From Bugulina stolonifera (lineage: Eukaryota > Bryozoa > Gymnolaemata > Cheilostomatida > Bugulidae), in the NCBI GenBank assembly GCA_935421135.1, contig OW285188.1:2935001-2999000 (forward strand): a DNA stretch of 64,000 nt, in the 5' to 3' direction. The notes beneath the pieces were generated by a model, which had not been told where the DNA came from, made no database searches, and was given only the letters and a program-made list of their open reading frames with translations. Positions 31,063 to 42,381 of the stretch are shown here, piece by piece; position 1 is the first letter of the stretch; each line of letters opens with the position of its first letter. The position numbers and the translations under genes are program-made.

Positions 31063-32477
31063 ACAGAGCTGTCATATAGAGTAGTTACAGAACTGTCATA
31101 TAGAGTAGTTACAGAGCTGTCATATAGAGTAGTTACAGAACTGTCATATAGAGTAGTTACAGAGCTGTCATATAGAGTAGTTACAGAGCTGTCATATAGA
31201 GTAGTTACAGAGCTGTCATATAGAGTAGTTACAGAGCTGTCATATAAAGGAGTTACAGAGCTGTCATATAGAGTAGTTACAGAACTGTCATATAGAGTAG
31301 TTACAGAGCTGTCATATAGAGTAGTTACAGAGCTGTCATATAGAGTAGTTACAGAGCTGTCATATAGAGTAGTTACAGAACTGTCATATAGAGTAGTTAC
31401 AGAGCTGTCATATAGAGTAGTTACAGAGCTGTCATATAGAGTAGTTACAGAGCTGTCATATAGAGTAGTTACAGAGCTGTCATATAGAGTAGTTACAGAG
31501 CTGTCATATAGAGTAGTTACAGAGCTGTCATATAGAGTAGTTACAGAGCTGTCATATAGAGTAGTTACAGAGCTGTCATATAGAGTAGTTACAGAGCTGT
31601 CATATAGAGTAGTTACAGAGCTGTCATATAGAGTAGTTACAGAGCTGTCATATAGAGTAGTTACAGAGCTGTCATATAGAGTAGTTACAGAGCTGTCATA
31701 TAGAGTAGTTACAGAACTGTCATATAGAGTAGTTACAGAGCTGTCATATAAAGTAGTTACAGAGCTGTCATATAGAGTAGTTACAGAGCTGTCATATAGA
31801 GTAGTTACAGAGCTGTCATATAAAGTAGTTACAGAGCTGTCATATAGAGTAGTTACAGAGCTGTCATATAGAGTAGTTACAGAGCTGTCATATAGAGTAG
31901 TTACAGAGTTGTCATATAAAGGAGTTACAGAGCTGTCATATAGAGTAGTTACAGAGCTGTCATATAGAGTAGTTACAGAGCTGTCATATAGAGTAGTTAC
32001 AGAGCTGTCATATAGAGTAGTTACAGAGCTGTCATATAGAGTAGTTACAGAGCTGTCATATAGAGTAGTTACAGAACTGTCATATAGAGTAGTTACAGAG
32101 CTGTCATATAAAGTAGTTACAGAGCTGTCATATAGAGTAGTTACAGAGCTGTCATATAGAGTAGTTACAGAGTTGTCATATAGAGTAGTTACAGAGCTGT
32201 CATATAGAGTAGTTACAGAGCTGTCATATAGAGTAGTTACAGAGCTGTCATATAGAGTAGTTACAGAGCTGTCATATAGAGTAGTTACAGAGCTGTCATA
32301 TAGAGTAGTTACAGAGCTGTCATATAGAGTAGTTACAGAGCTGTCATATAGAGTAGTTACAGAACTGTCATATAGAGTAGTTACAGAGCTGTCATATAAA
32401 GGAGTTACAGAGCTGTCATATAGAGTAGTTACAGAGCTGTCATATAGAGTAGTTACAGAGTTGTCATATAGAGTAGT
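31063..32477 (+). repeat. 24-bp minisatellite, 59 copies, open in both directions
   Basis: A 1415-bp block of ACAGAGCTGTCATATAGAGTAGTT with few variants (AAAGG, AAAGT, GAACT, GAGTT). The unit equals 8 codons and lacks stops in one + and one - frame, giving 493- and 496-codon frames (TELSYRVV on +). Variants are distributed so that blocks recur at 360-bp and 480/672-bp spacings, implying multi-unit duplications. It lies in the intron before the zinc-finger exon. Nothing suggests it is translated. Confidence 0.95.
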
Positions 32478-33079
32478 GCTGTAAAACGGCACATCGTTCA
32501 ATAGTAACATATACCTACCTGTCATGGAACAGTTACTACATTGACTAGAAAAAAGTACACTGTAATAGATATAACTAGAGAATCACAGACTCAATCGCTG
32601 ACCCATAAACCTTGGGTTTTAAGAACAATAAATGGGATCTTCAATTACACCAAAAGCTACCTGTGGGCACGTCGACTTCATCACAACGCTCGAGCTTTAT
32701 CTTCACTTCCAAGTCTAAAATATAAAAAATATTATTAAGTGAAAATAGAACAGATGAATTACACTAAATTGTTATTAGGACTGGAATACAGCATGAAATT
32801 TAACCATTATTACCCTAAAAGCAGATACTATTTGTGAGTTTCCACTTTCGCTATCAAATTCAGCTTTCAAAATAATTTACACTGTATATAATTACCATAT
32901 GTGTAGCCATTGAATCAGGTATTTAAAAAACAGCAAGTATTCGCTGTAACATGATTGACAAGTAGCACAGGATAGGGATGATTTTTTAAAAAGCTATGGA
33001 AATTACTTTACCCCACAGGTGGGCTTACTGCACTATATGGGAGTCAGTTGTAGTTTTGTACTGTATTATATGCAAATGG

Positions 33080-34063
33080 TAGTGCTGAGCGGTTTTGATT
33101 TGCATGTGCATTCAGTTTTTTTGCTGATTTTTCTAAAAAACTGAATGAAACCAAAGTTGTCTTCTCACCCTCGGTTTAATTCAGTTTTTTTAATTCATGA
33201 AAAAACACCGAACCGGAAATTAAATACTCAAGATTGGAGTTGTCACACCCTGCTGTTAAGTTGTAATGGCGGCCATTTTTAATTTTCTCTAGTAAATTGT
33301 AATTATTAAATGCCAATCATCTATAATAATATGGAACTATAACAACTGGAATTCAGTGAAACTAAAGTAAATCATCTCTGGGTGACAACGATGGCCGTAG
33401 CTAAGTATTTATTCAAAGGATGACATCGAATTATAAAGATTGAAAGATGCATAACATAAATTCACGTGTTCAGAGTTTCAGCAATTAGCGGAAATGACCG
33501 CCATTTTTATTTTGTTCATTAATTTGCAATAATTAAATATTTATTATTTATAACAATAGGCAAGTTTGACTACTAGAATCAAATGAAAACTACAGTAAAC
33601 CCTTACTGGGTGACATTGATGGCTGCAGCTAGGTCTGTATTCCAAGGATGGCATAGAATTATAAGGATTAAAAGAAGCACTAAAATGGCGGCCATTTTCA
33701 TTTAGTTTAATAGTTAACAATTATTAAATATTTATTATTTATAATAATATGCAATCGTAACTGCTATAAAGGAGTGAAACTACAATAAATAACTACTGGG
33801 TGATAATATTATGGCTGCAGCTAAGTCTAAATTCCAAGGATGGCATCGAATTATAAGGATTGAAAGAAGCATAACATGAATTCACGTGTTTTCAACGCCA
33901 GCCATTATCGAAAGTGGGTGCGCTAAGAGGCCAGGCGCGGTTTGACTTTTAAAACCGAATAAAACCGCACCGCTTCATTCGGTGTCGGTTCACATTTTAA
34001 ATTTTGGCGGTTTTTGAACCGAATGAAAAAAACCGAAAAAACTGAATGACACCGAAACACCGC
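33080..34063. mobile_element. hAT-like non-autonomous element, copy 2, right terminus lost
   Basis: Same family and orientation as 14390-15373, with high identity along the length. The left end is TAGTGCTGAGCGG, preceded by GCAAATGG (33072-33079). The right end stops at ...AAACACCGCC and is followed directly by CCAAATGG, so the final 8 nt (CAGCACTA) are missing but the 8-bp target duplication is still visible. Confidence 0.87.
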
Positions 34064-34204
34064 CCAAATGGAGTTAAATCCAGTAAACATACAGCTTAGC
34101 TATGCTTGTTTCAAATGCTGAATTATTTTGGGACTAAAATATATTTCCATAGCCAAATGTTTCAGAATTAGCTGAATATTTCTGCTTTCAGGGTAGCCTA
34201 TAGT

Positions 34205-34885
34205 CAGGGTTGGGAATCGCCAATAGCATTCGATATTCGATGGTGATTTTCTTTGGTCTATTCACCATCGATTCCACCTAATCTTTGGTTTCCAACAAAG
34301 CCATCGAAATGCATGTATTCGTTGGTTTTATAGGGTTACAGCTGCATTCGATTGTCACTAAGCTGCTAATTAATCTGCTAGTGTTTAGTACAGGAAATAA
34401 ATGAAAAGCCTTGTAGCTTAGTTCTTATCTTTTTAACAAAAAAATGATGATGAGCTGTTTTATTTAATAACAAAATAATAGTTTCTATTTGCAAGCTAGG
34501 ATAAAATGTGAGTGGCTAGCACCAAATAAGAAACAATAGCCTGGAATTTCTGGCTAAGATTTGCAGTGCATATAAACATTTGAATGCTAAAAAGAAACAT
34601 AAAGGTAGAGGAGATAACTCTAAACTATGAGAAAATGCAAATAAAACTGGTAATATTAGGCACAGTTGTTATAACATTTTAAAGTAATAGACAAAATTAG
34701 TAAAGACAATAAATTTCTCCATTTTTACATGTGCATTTTCTAAAATCATCATCGATTGTAAAATCGATTGAAGTACAATCATTGATTTGGTAAAGTAACA
34801 ATCGAATGCTTGTATTCTTTGGTTTAGTCAGCATAATCGAAAATCGGAAATCGAATGCAAAAGTAGATCAAAGTTCCCAACCCTG
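34205..34885. mobile_element. hAT-like MITE, second family (681 bp)
   Basis: Inverted termini CAGGGTTGGGAA and TTCCCAACCCTG, with an 8-bp duplication CCTATAGT (34197-34204) / CCCATAGT (34886-34893). The subterminal zones are full of short ATCGATT/AATCGAT motifs in opposite orientations, typical transposase-binding arrays. No coding frame. Confidence 0.86.
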
Positions 34886-35565
34886 CCCATAGTTCACTCA
34901 TAAATAGTCCCCTGTGCAAAAAACGACATTCTACAACCCTTCTATTTGCAATTGACCAAAAACGGCATGAAACTATATAGTAGATGCAATAGTCAACCTA
35001 TGACTACAACACAACTCCGACTACATTTGTATAATACATACACTGTATTTCCTCTGGTTGCTACACAATAAATACTAATCTGCATATTATGTGTTATAAA
35101 GTACCACATAATAATAATATAAGCCTCCACTTACAAATTGAAACAGAACAAACGGTGACATATATACAATGTATAATGTGATATATACATATTATACAAG
35201 TTATACTTGCATATACATGTACATAAGTACATGTATATACAATTACTCTATCTGCATACAGTGTACTGTTTCGGTGTTTGACACCTCATCAGTGCAGCTC
35301 AGAGATAATACACCTAGAAGCACACCTTGGCAATACTGTGTATTTACAGCAAAGCGTATTTAAAAGGTGTGAAATGCACTGAACCAGAGTTCTCAAGCTG
35401 CCAGAGACAACAAGAATTGAACAAGGCTAGCAGTTTAGTGTATTTCCCAGTAGAGTGCTCTAGAAATTGGTATTGCTACCAATTTCTAGGGTAATACAAT
35501 TATATGTACATGTATATCACTGTTTGTTCTTTTTATTGTGAGTGTATGCTTATATGTGCTACTTC

Positions 35566-35691
35566 AGAGACTTGTTTCAAATCCATGAAAATACTAGTCT
35601 ATGACTATGGTAGGCGATTAGGTGCTGTAGAGGCCCTGGGTTCAAACACCAGTCTGGGACTGGTATTTTCATGGATTTGAAACGAGTCTCT
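35566..35691 (+). repeat. Stem-loop SINE-like element with tRNA-like loop
   Basis: Arms 35566-35599 and 35658-35691 pair over 34 bp with two mismatches. The loop holds GTAGGCGATTAGG...GGTTCAAACACC, resembling Pol III A and B boxes. The loop matches the reverse strand of 37345-37475. Confidence 0.65.
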
Positions 35692-37344
35692 GACTGCTCA
35701 GGAAATAAATTCCTTGTTCAAAAATACACCATTATATGAAAAGTGGTCAAACCCATAACACCATAATTATACTAGTATTCAATACTAGTAGGTATTCATT
35801 CACTCACATTCGGCAGAGGCATTTGTAGCTTTGATATCATTATCAGTTGATTCTACATTGATCTCTAGATCTGTAAAAGCGTATCAACTCTGAACATATA
35901 TTATGAATCATCATATTCATGTTAGAAACTGGATAGTACAGTATCTACGCTCTGAGATGACATGCAGGTCTCAGTGAGCAACCAAGACCAATGGTGTCAG
36001 TGCTGTCAACAGTGAAATGCTATATTCTGTATAATGACATGTCTTCTAGTACCAAACATTGCATAATAGTGTGACATTACCAGCTATAAGATAACAGCAT
36101 CTTGGAGGTGAGTTGAAAACATTTCACTAATATACATGTACATGACGTAGATGTGATAATATATAAAGAAAAGAAATTAAAATGAAATTAATAAACTATT
36201 ACAACAACAAATACGTTTCTGGTATAATATGTGTATATACCATAGTACATGTATGCACTAATAGTATATACTATTATAGTACATGTATGCACTAATAGTA
36301 TATACTATAGTATATACTATATTGTACATGTATATACTATACTATGCACTGGTAACATTTGTATAATAGCCAGTATAATATACTAATTGGTTACCATTGG
36401 GTAGTTCAAGTTCATCTCTAACATCAGGCTCGGCTTTTACATCTGAAAAATGAAATGTGAATCACATTATACACATTATACATGTTATAAAAATATAAAA
36501 TTATATTCAGAAGTAAGCAGATACTTCTGGAGCAGGATGCCCACTAAATTAGTTTTTAAACAGTGATGGAGCAGCATAGATGCTCCTGTAGATTAGATGC
36601 AGTCAAGTCACCATCATTTACCATCGATTACTAGAGACTACAGAGAATTAAATCAGATCTAAGGGCACAACAACTCCAATTTTTACATGAACACATTAAC
36701 ATGTACGACAGTATAATTCAGTACTATATATAGACAGACTAACCATGAGTATAAGAGTGTGGCATCATCTCTCTGCTAGCAGTATCAACTTCAACTGGCT
36801 CAAACTTAATTTCTATATCTGTAAAATAATCATATCATATACATGCATACCAACTCTTTGAGCTGTGGTGCAAAAATCTAGTGACAGCCTTGCTATGCCA
36901 ACAATACACGCTACAGCACAGCCAACCAGAATTCCCATATTTTATGGTGAGTGGAAAAGATTGATCAAGATGTTTCATGACACGAGCCATAACTTATAAA
37001 CCTCAAAGGAAATATTCCGTTATGAAAACCAATACAAGCCATATACTTGTTGCAGAACTAAAGAGAGTGATATTATACATGTACGTAAGTTACCTCTTGG
37101 CAGGTCGACATCATCGCACCTTACTAGCTCTAGTTTTACCTCCATTATCTAAATTAAAATATTAGAAGCAAAGTTAAAATAGTTCCATTCAATAAATCAT
37201 CTTATAACAGAGGCCCACGAACCAAATATGGCCCTGAAAAATCAATTATGCCAAAAGATTCCTCAAGCTTTTTTGTATATCTCAGGTGAAATAAATAATT
37301 TATTAGTGAAGTTTTTGCAAGGAAATATAATACTTATGAGCAAC

Positions 37345-37475
37345 CAGGGACTTAGTTCCATTTCTGGCAAAATAACCTATCCCTGACTGGTACTTGAACT
37401 CATGGCTCTACGAAACCTAATCACCTAGCACAACTGACTGGCATCTCAACCATTACACCAGTTCAGCTTCCAGTT
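37345..37475 (-). repeat. SINE-like tRNA-derived sequence
   Basis: The - strand contains GTGCTAGGTGATTAGG...GAGTTCAAGTACCAGTC, related to the loop at 35600-35655, and a second A-box-like TGGTGTAATGGTTGAG. Confidence 0.6.
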
Positions 37476-37511
37476 CAGCAGATAGGAATTTTTGAAATAA
37501 TAGTAAACAAC

Positions 37512-37870
37512 AGCAGGGTATCAGGCACTGCTAAGACCTTGGGACTGGGTTCCCAGGTATCGTTACCGGGGTGTGTCCCTAGCCTTAGGCCCTCGGACAC
37601 GACCAATAGCAGGGTAGGTAGTCGATCTGCCCCACCTGCCGAATGTGTGTTGGAACTTGAGCTATACTGGTAGTGGAGATCCTCCTGGACCGATGATTTA
37701 TATTATGTTGCAATGCTGCCAGACTGGAATCACTGCAAGATGCCTGCGCCAACAGAGGGTTATGCACATGCATGACCACAGCACATGAACACAAGCCATC
37801 ATTACGTGCAAGCAAGGTGAGCAACTATAGCAGTGAGACTTGCATTGCAGACCAAGCATGAAGTGCTCAT
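37512..37870 (+). repeat. 640-bp dispersed repeat family, copy b (partial)
   Basis: Matches copy c (38680-39330) from CTAAGACCTTGGGACTGG through ...GTGAGACTTGCATTGCAGACC and the AAGTGCT end, with internal deletions. Confidence 0.75.
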
Positions 37871-38116
37871 TATTATAAATAATTAGTATTTATTAATTAC
37901 GATAAATTATTAATCAAAAAATAAAAAAGGCAGTCATCACAGTGAAAAGTGGAGTGTGACAACTCCCAAAACTGAGTATGAAATTGTCGGTTTAGCTTTG
38001 TATTTTTTCCTGAATTAAAAAAACTGGGCTAAAAGACAACTTCAGCATTATTCAGTTTTATTGAAAAATCAAGAAAAAAACTGAATGCAAGTGCAAATCA
38101 AAACCACCCAGCACTA
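37870..38116 (-). mobile_element. Truncated inverted copy of the 984-bp hAT-like element
   Basis: The right end ACCACCCAGCACTA is the reverse of the TAGTGCTGGG terminus. The adjoining about 240 bp (TTTAATTCAG / AAACTGAATG blocks) matches the first quarter of the 14.4- and 33.1-kb elements. Confidence 0.75.
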
Positions 38117-38335
38117 CTGTCTACTGTTAACAGAAGGGTATCAGGCCTTGGACCTTTTCAAGTAGTCTCATGACTAGTATTAGAACCCAGCAGTCCAGCT
38201 CCTCTCCATAGCTGTAGGTGCAACACCTGCTAGTTCTATCTAGCTATAGGAGCCGCTCCGACACCTCCGGGTCTTGCATACTGCAACAATAACTACAAGG
38301 TGCAGTTGCCGAAGTTCTTGCAATCCTGGTAGTGG

Positions 38336-38630
38336 GGTAAAGGGACGTTGGAAAATTTCAGTTAGAAACAAGACGCTCTGAAAATGGTCGTTTAGAAAAC
38401 ACCCATTACGAAACATTGTAGATTACATTTAGAAAAACACAACTCACAGATCATAATGAATTATTTTTAATGATCTTCAACCTAGGAGCAGTAAAAACCA
38501 AAAAATATTGTACTAGAAAAAAAATTGAAGTTGAAAGCTGGGGGTTGGGGTTTAGAGTTTCTAAATTGTTGTTTTCCAAACGAACATTTTCGGAACGTCC
38601 TGTTTCTAACTGACATTTTCGAACAATCGC
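38336..38630. mobile_element. MITE-like element, family with GGTAAAGGGAC and GCGATTGTTCG ends, copy 1
   Basis: Starts GGTAAAGGGACGTT and ends CATTTTCGAACAATCGC. Both subterminal zones carry inverted GTTTCTAACTG / CAGTTAGAAAC motifs. Matches 41405-41678 in the opposite orientation, including an internal TTGGGGTTTAG stretch. Confidence 0.72.
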
Positions 38631-38679
38631 AATTTCTAGTAGTGGATTGCCAAAACAATATTCTTGTTATAGGCTATAA

Positions 38680-39330
38680 TCACTATAACTAAAGACGAAA
38701 CGGTCTGCGGCCTGTCGTCCTTCAATCAGATTCGAGGTCGAAAAACAGGACAATTTATATAATGTTGCTATGCTGCCGGTCAAGATCTCGGCTCCAGGTG
38801 GTGTTAGGTCCTTGGAATCGGGTTTACCGACATCACTGCCGGGGAGGGTTCCTAGCTTTAGACCCGACCCAAAGCAGGGAGGGCACCCGACCTACCTCAT
38901 CTGCCAGATGGGTGTGCGAACTCGGGCTATGCCGGCAGCGATGATCCTCCTGGACCCATGATTCATACATGTTATAATGCTGCCGGTGAAAATCTCGGCT
39001 CCGGGTGGTGCTAGGACCTTGGGACCGGTTCCTCCGAGATCGCTGTTGGGTTGGGTCCATAGCCTTAGGCCCTTAACCATGACCCAGGGCGGGATGGGTA
39101 CCTGACCGACCCCACCCACCATATTGGTGTTGGAACTTGGGCTATGTACTTGGAGTTGTCTCCCTGATGCAAGGAAACAAATCCTCATGAGCTCACTATA
39201 ACATTCTGCACCAACAGAGGTTATACACATGCATGACCCCAGTACATGAACACAGGCAATTACTACATGCGAGCGAAGCGAGCATTTAATGCAGTGAGAC
39301 TTGCGTCGCAGACCAAGCACGAAGCGCTTG
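38680..39330 (+). repeat. 640-bp dispersed repeat family, copy c (longest)
   Basis: Full-length counterpart of 23141-23798. Two internal sub-blocks begin TGCTGCCGGT (about 38771 and 38981). It ends GCGAGCGAAGCGAGC...GACCAAGCACGAAGCGCTTG. Copy d follows directly. Confidence 0.8.
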
Positions 39331-39772
39331 TCACAATAACTAAAAACGAAACAGTTTGCGGTCTGTCGTCCTCCAATCAGATTCAGGGTCGAAAATCGGG
39401 AGAATTTATATATGTTGTAATACTGCTGGCCAGGATCTCAGCTCAGGTTGGTGCTAGGACCTTGCTACCGGGACCCCCAGTATCGCTGCCGAGGTGGATC
39501 CATAGCCTTAGGCCCTCAACCATGACCCAAGACGGGGTGGGTACCTGACCTACCCCACCCACTATGTTAGAGTTGGAACTCAGGCTGTGGATTTGGAGTT
39601 GTCTTCTTAATGCAAGGCAACTCTTCATGCAATCACTGTAACATCCCTGTGCCACCAGAAGTCATGCACATGCATGACCACAGCACATGGACACAAGCCA
39701 TCATTACACGCGAGCGAAGCGAGCAACTAATGCAGTGAGACTTTCGTCGCAGACCAAACACAAAGTGCTTGC
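39331..39772 (+). repeat. 640-bp dispersed repeat family, copy d, in tandem with copy c
   Basis: Starts with the same TAAAAACGAAACAGTTTGCGG end and carries one rather than two internal sub-blocks, ending GACCAAACACAAAGTGCTTG. Confidence 0.8.
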
Positions 39773-39993
39773 AATTATAACACATGTAGCCTACAGTTTC
39801 GAATTTGCTTAATTCAAACCTCACATAATTCAAAAACTTGGTTAGTTCAAACTGTTAGTCTTGATCCTTGCTGAGTACTATATAAATGGCTTCAAATAAT
39901 TCAAACTTACCATCTATAATTCAAACTTTACGCCGCTTAGGCTCACACTATAATCAATGATAATACTATTACAGCAGGCATAAAAAACTCACC

Positions 39994-40273
39994 GTCTTAT
40001 ACTCCTCGGCGTGACCAGCCCCTAGCAGCTCGCACTGCCAGGTTCCAGTGCTGGCCAACTCCCTGTGAGAAAGGCCCAGATGACATGGCCTTTTTGGCTG
40101 GGGTAGAGGAGTTGCCTTGAAGGCATGCTGGCTTGTATGACCCTAAAAAACCTTTATATGAGGCACAGGAGCAGTTGTGGCTGGATGCTCTTCCTAACAC
40201 CACCGTGACCAGGATTTGAACATGGAACCTTCAGCATGTAGGTTCAGCATCCTAACCACTCAGCCACGGCTAC
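39994..40273 (-). repeat. tRNA-derived SINE
   Basis: On the - strand a 75-nt head (40273-40199) reads GTAGCCGTGGCTGAGTGG...TGTTCAAATCCTGG, with A- and B-box spacing like a Ser/Leu-type tRNA with a longer variable region. The arms do not pair as in a functional tRNA. A unique body of about 200 nt follows. Confidence 0.7.
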
Positions 40274-40838
40274 TCTTTTTTTACCGCTAGCATCAGTCAG
40301 CTAATAATAGTTGCTAGTAGTTAGAAGTTATTAGTAGTTATTACTGCAGTATGTTTCTGCTCAAGCTGAGCTGGGAAAGCCCACTGATTGCTTTACAGTT
40401 CCTTAGCTAAATACGTTTTTACACTGTTGTCCTGTACATGTGATGTATAACTTGTTGCCCATCTGCAGTGTTGCAGTTTTGAGTGTACTAAACAATACAT
40501 AAAGTTCTGTCATTTTAAAAGTTGCTCCTCAATTGTATTCACAGTTGAAGCAAATATAAGGCATGTGTTACTATCTTTATATAGTATTATTTTTGAAGTA
40601 GGCCCCCAAGTCATTATATAATTCAAACTCGGCCAATTCAAACCAATTATAGTGGTCCCTTAGAGTTTGTTGTACTGTTACTAGTAACGATTCCCTACAC
40701 CATCCTTGGCTATGACTGCTGGGGAGTTTTGTAAAATATAAAATTCAGCTGCAACTGCAAATGCAGTAACGTCGTGCATATAATAATAATAAGTTGACGA
40801 AAACACAAACACATTGACATTCCGCCATACCCGATAAG

Positions 40839-41141
40839 CAGTGTTCGAAGTGTGGTTATACAGGAGTATACGGTGTGTACCCACCACAATTTTAGTGGTT
40901 TTATGGCTAGCAGGCATGCACCCTTATTTTAAAAGCTAGTTTTCCCCATACAGTTATTGTGGACCAGATAGTTTAGTGGTTGAGCGCTTGACTCTCATTC
41001 ATAGGGCTTTGAGTTCGAATCTTACCAGAGCCCAATTCTTTTCATTTTAGCAGCCCAGATTAAGTGGATAGCTATACAATACTAATCTGTAAGATTGCAT
41101 ACACCCGTGTACCCACCTCATTTGTTCCAGTCCGAACACTG
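40839..41141. mobile_element. hAT-like MITE (303 bp) carrying a tRNA-like Pol III promoter
   Basis: The termini CAGTGTTCGAA and TCCGAACACTG are inverted. An 8-bp duplication CCGATAAG (40831-40838) / CTGATAAG (41142-41149) flanks it. Subterminal GTGTGTACCCACC / GTGTACCCACCTC elements are also related. Inside, at about 40964-41033, GATAGTTTAGTGGTTGAGCG...GAGTTCGAATC matches A and B boxes of a tRNA-derived SINE. Confidence 0.8.
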
Positions 41142-41404
41142 CTGATAAGTGATAAGTAAACTAATGAGTAAACCTGGAGGCTTGATCAGCACACTTTTTA
41201 AAGGATTCCTAAGATGAGAAACCCTCAAGATGGCTAAAAATATATGTGACTTTTACTTTACCAACACACCAGCTTCAATAGAGAATAAACAATTTTATAA
41301 TATTTATCATTTATATTTCCGCACATGATTTTAACCTTGATTGCACGTGTAAAAATATTATAACTATTTATTATTATTATTATTATTATAATTAAAAGGA
41401 ATGC

Positions 41405-41678
41405 GCGATTGTTCGAAAAAGACAGTTCGAAAGTGGACAGTTCAACACCAGACAGTTCGAAACGCCTAACCCCAAACTCCAACCACCAGATTTCAACTAA
41501 TTTTTATTTGTCATATCATTTTTTTTATTTGATTAATTAAATAAATTAATAAACATTAATTTTCTGCAAGTTGTGTTCTTTTAAATGTAATCTACACAGT
41601 TTCGAACTGTCCTGTTTCGAACTGTCCAGTTGTGAAACGTCCTGTTTCAAAGTGTCTTTTTCGAAATGTCCCTTTACC
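41405..41678. mobile_element. MITE-like element, copy 2 of the GGTAAAGGGAC family
   Basis: Begins GCGATTGTTCGAAAAAGACAG and ends AATGTCCCTTTACC, the reverse orientation of 38336-38630. Multiple GACAGTTCGAAA / TTTCGAACTGTC motifs give it strong self-complementarity. Confidence 0.75.
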
Positions 41679-42381
41679 AACTAAAAGCAGTTGTTCGACC
41701 ATTTTTATATGTACGATAATAAATATAATAATAATGATTGATGTTTTCGCATACAACAATACATATACATGTATATAATAATAACAATGATTATACTAAT
41801 ACTTATTGTTGTGGATGTGTACACGCGACCCAGTGTACCCCAACCACCAACGCCGTAGCAAAGCAATCAACGCGACTACCTATGTGCATACACTTGAGAG
41901 GCAACTGCTCTTTAGATACTGTTACTGTCTAAGGCTAAACAATACTGGCTTCATTACTGTGTGCAATAGTGTATTGAATAGGATAGATGTTCACAGCACA
42001 AAAGCATGCAGCATAAAGAGAAAGAGAAGCGGTATTCAACTGCTTTTATACTAAACAAAGGACGAACAGTGTCGTTCACATTAATAGTAGCCCGTTGGCA
42101 TAAAGTCGTTTATATATATAACAATAAGGCCGTTCACAAAAGTAACGGCCAGTAGTGAAGTACTATAATTGGCTGCAGACACTGATTACATAATACTAGG
42201 GTGAGGATTATATAATTAGCTAAGCCTTAACTAGTAGCCTCAAGGGTCCTTTGTCAGTGCTCAGGAGCATGTCTATAACATTATTATAATTATAATTATT
42301 AATGTATTGGGAGCTAGGTAAGAGGGCTAAGGCTAAGGGGATAGGTAAGATTATAAGGATAGCTTGGAGATAGCTGGATAC

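Larger units (their letters stand above)
30336..37148 (-). pseudogene. Six-exon C2H2 zinc-finger gene, possibly a pseudogene
   Basis: Probable DNA-binding transcription factor. - strand exons with GT-AG sites: 37148-37094 (ATG at 37145), 36818-36744, 36442-36395, 35870-35808, 32714-32661, 30601-30336. Each junction joins 1 nt to 2 nt, so all internal exons are multiples of 3, and the finger exon is entered in the correct frame. The N-terminal exons encode acidic VKxE-like segments (MEVKLELVRCDD, IEIKFEPVEVD, VKAEPDVRDELELP, LEINVES, LEVKIKLERCDEVD). The first and fifth exons are clearly related, suggesting exon duplication. The spliced frame meets a TGA 4 codons into the finger exon, and the last finger is broken, so this is either a pseudogene or carries a sequence error. 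A poly(A) signal TTTATT (+ strand) is at 30233-30238. Confidence 0.68.

Noticed and set aside
31003..32525. 493- and 496-codon frames on opposite strands
   Set aside because: 24-bp repeat whose length is a multiple of 3. No splice-phase continuity or non-repeat coding sequence with family motifs.
40199..40273. Functional tRNA-Ser/Leu gene
   Set aside because: A and B boxes are present, but the acceptor ends do not pair properly and an unrelated 200-nt body follows. A SINE head fits better.
40964..41033. Functional tRNA gene
   Set aside because: No acceptor-stem pairing, and it lies inside a MITE.
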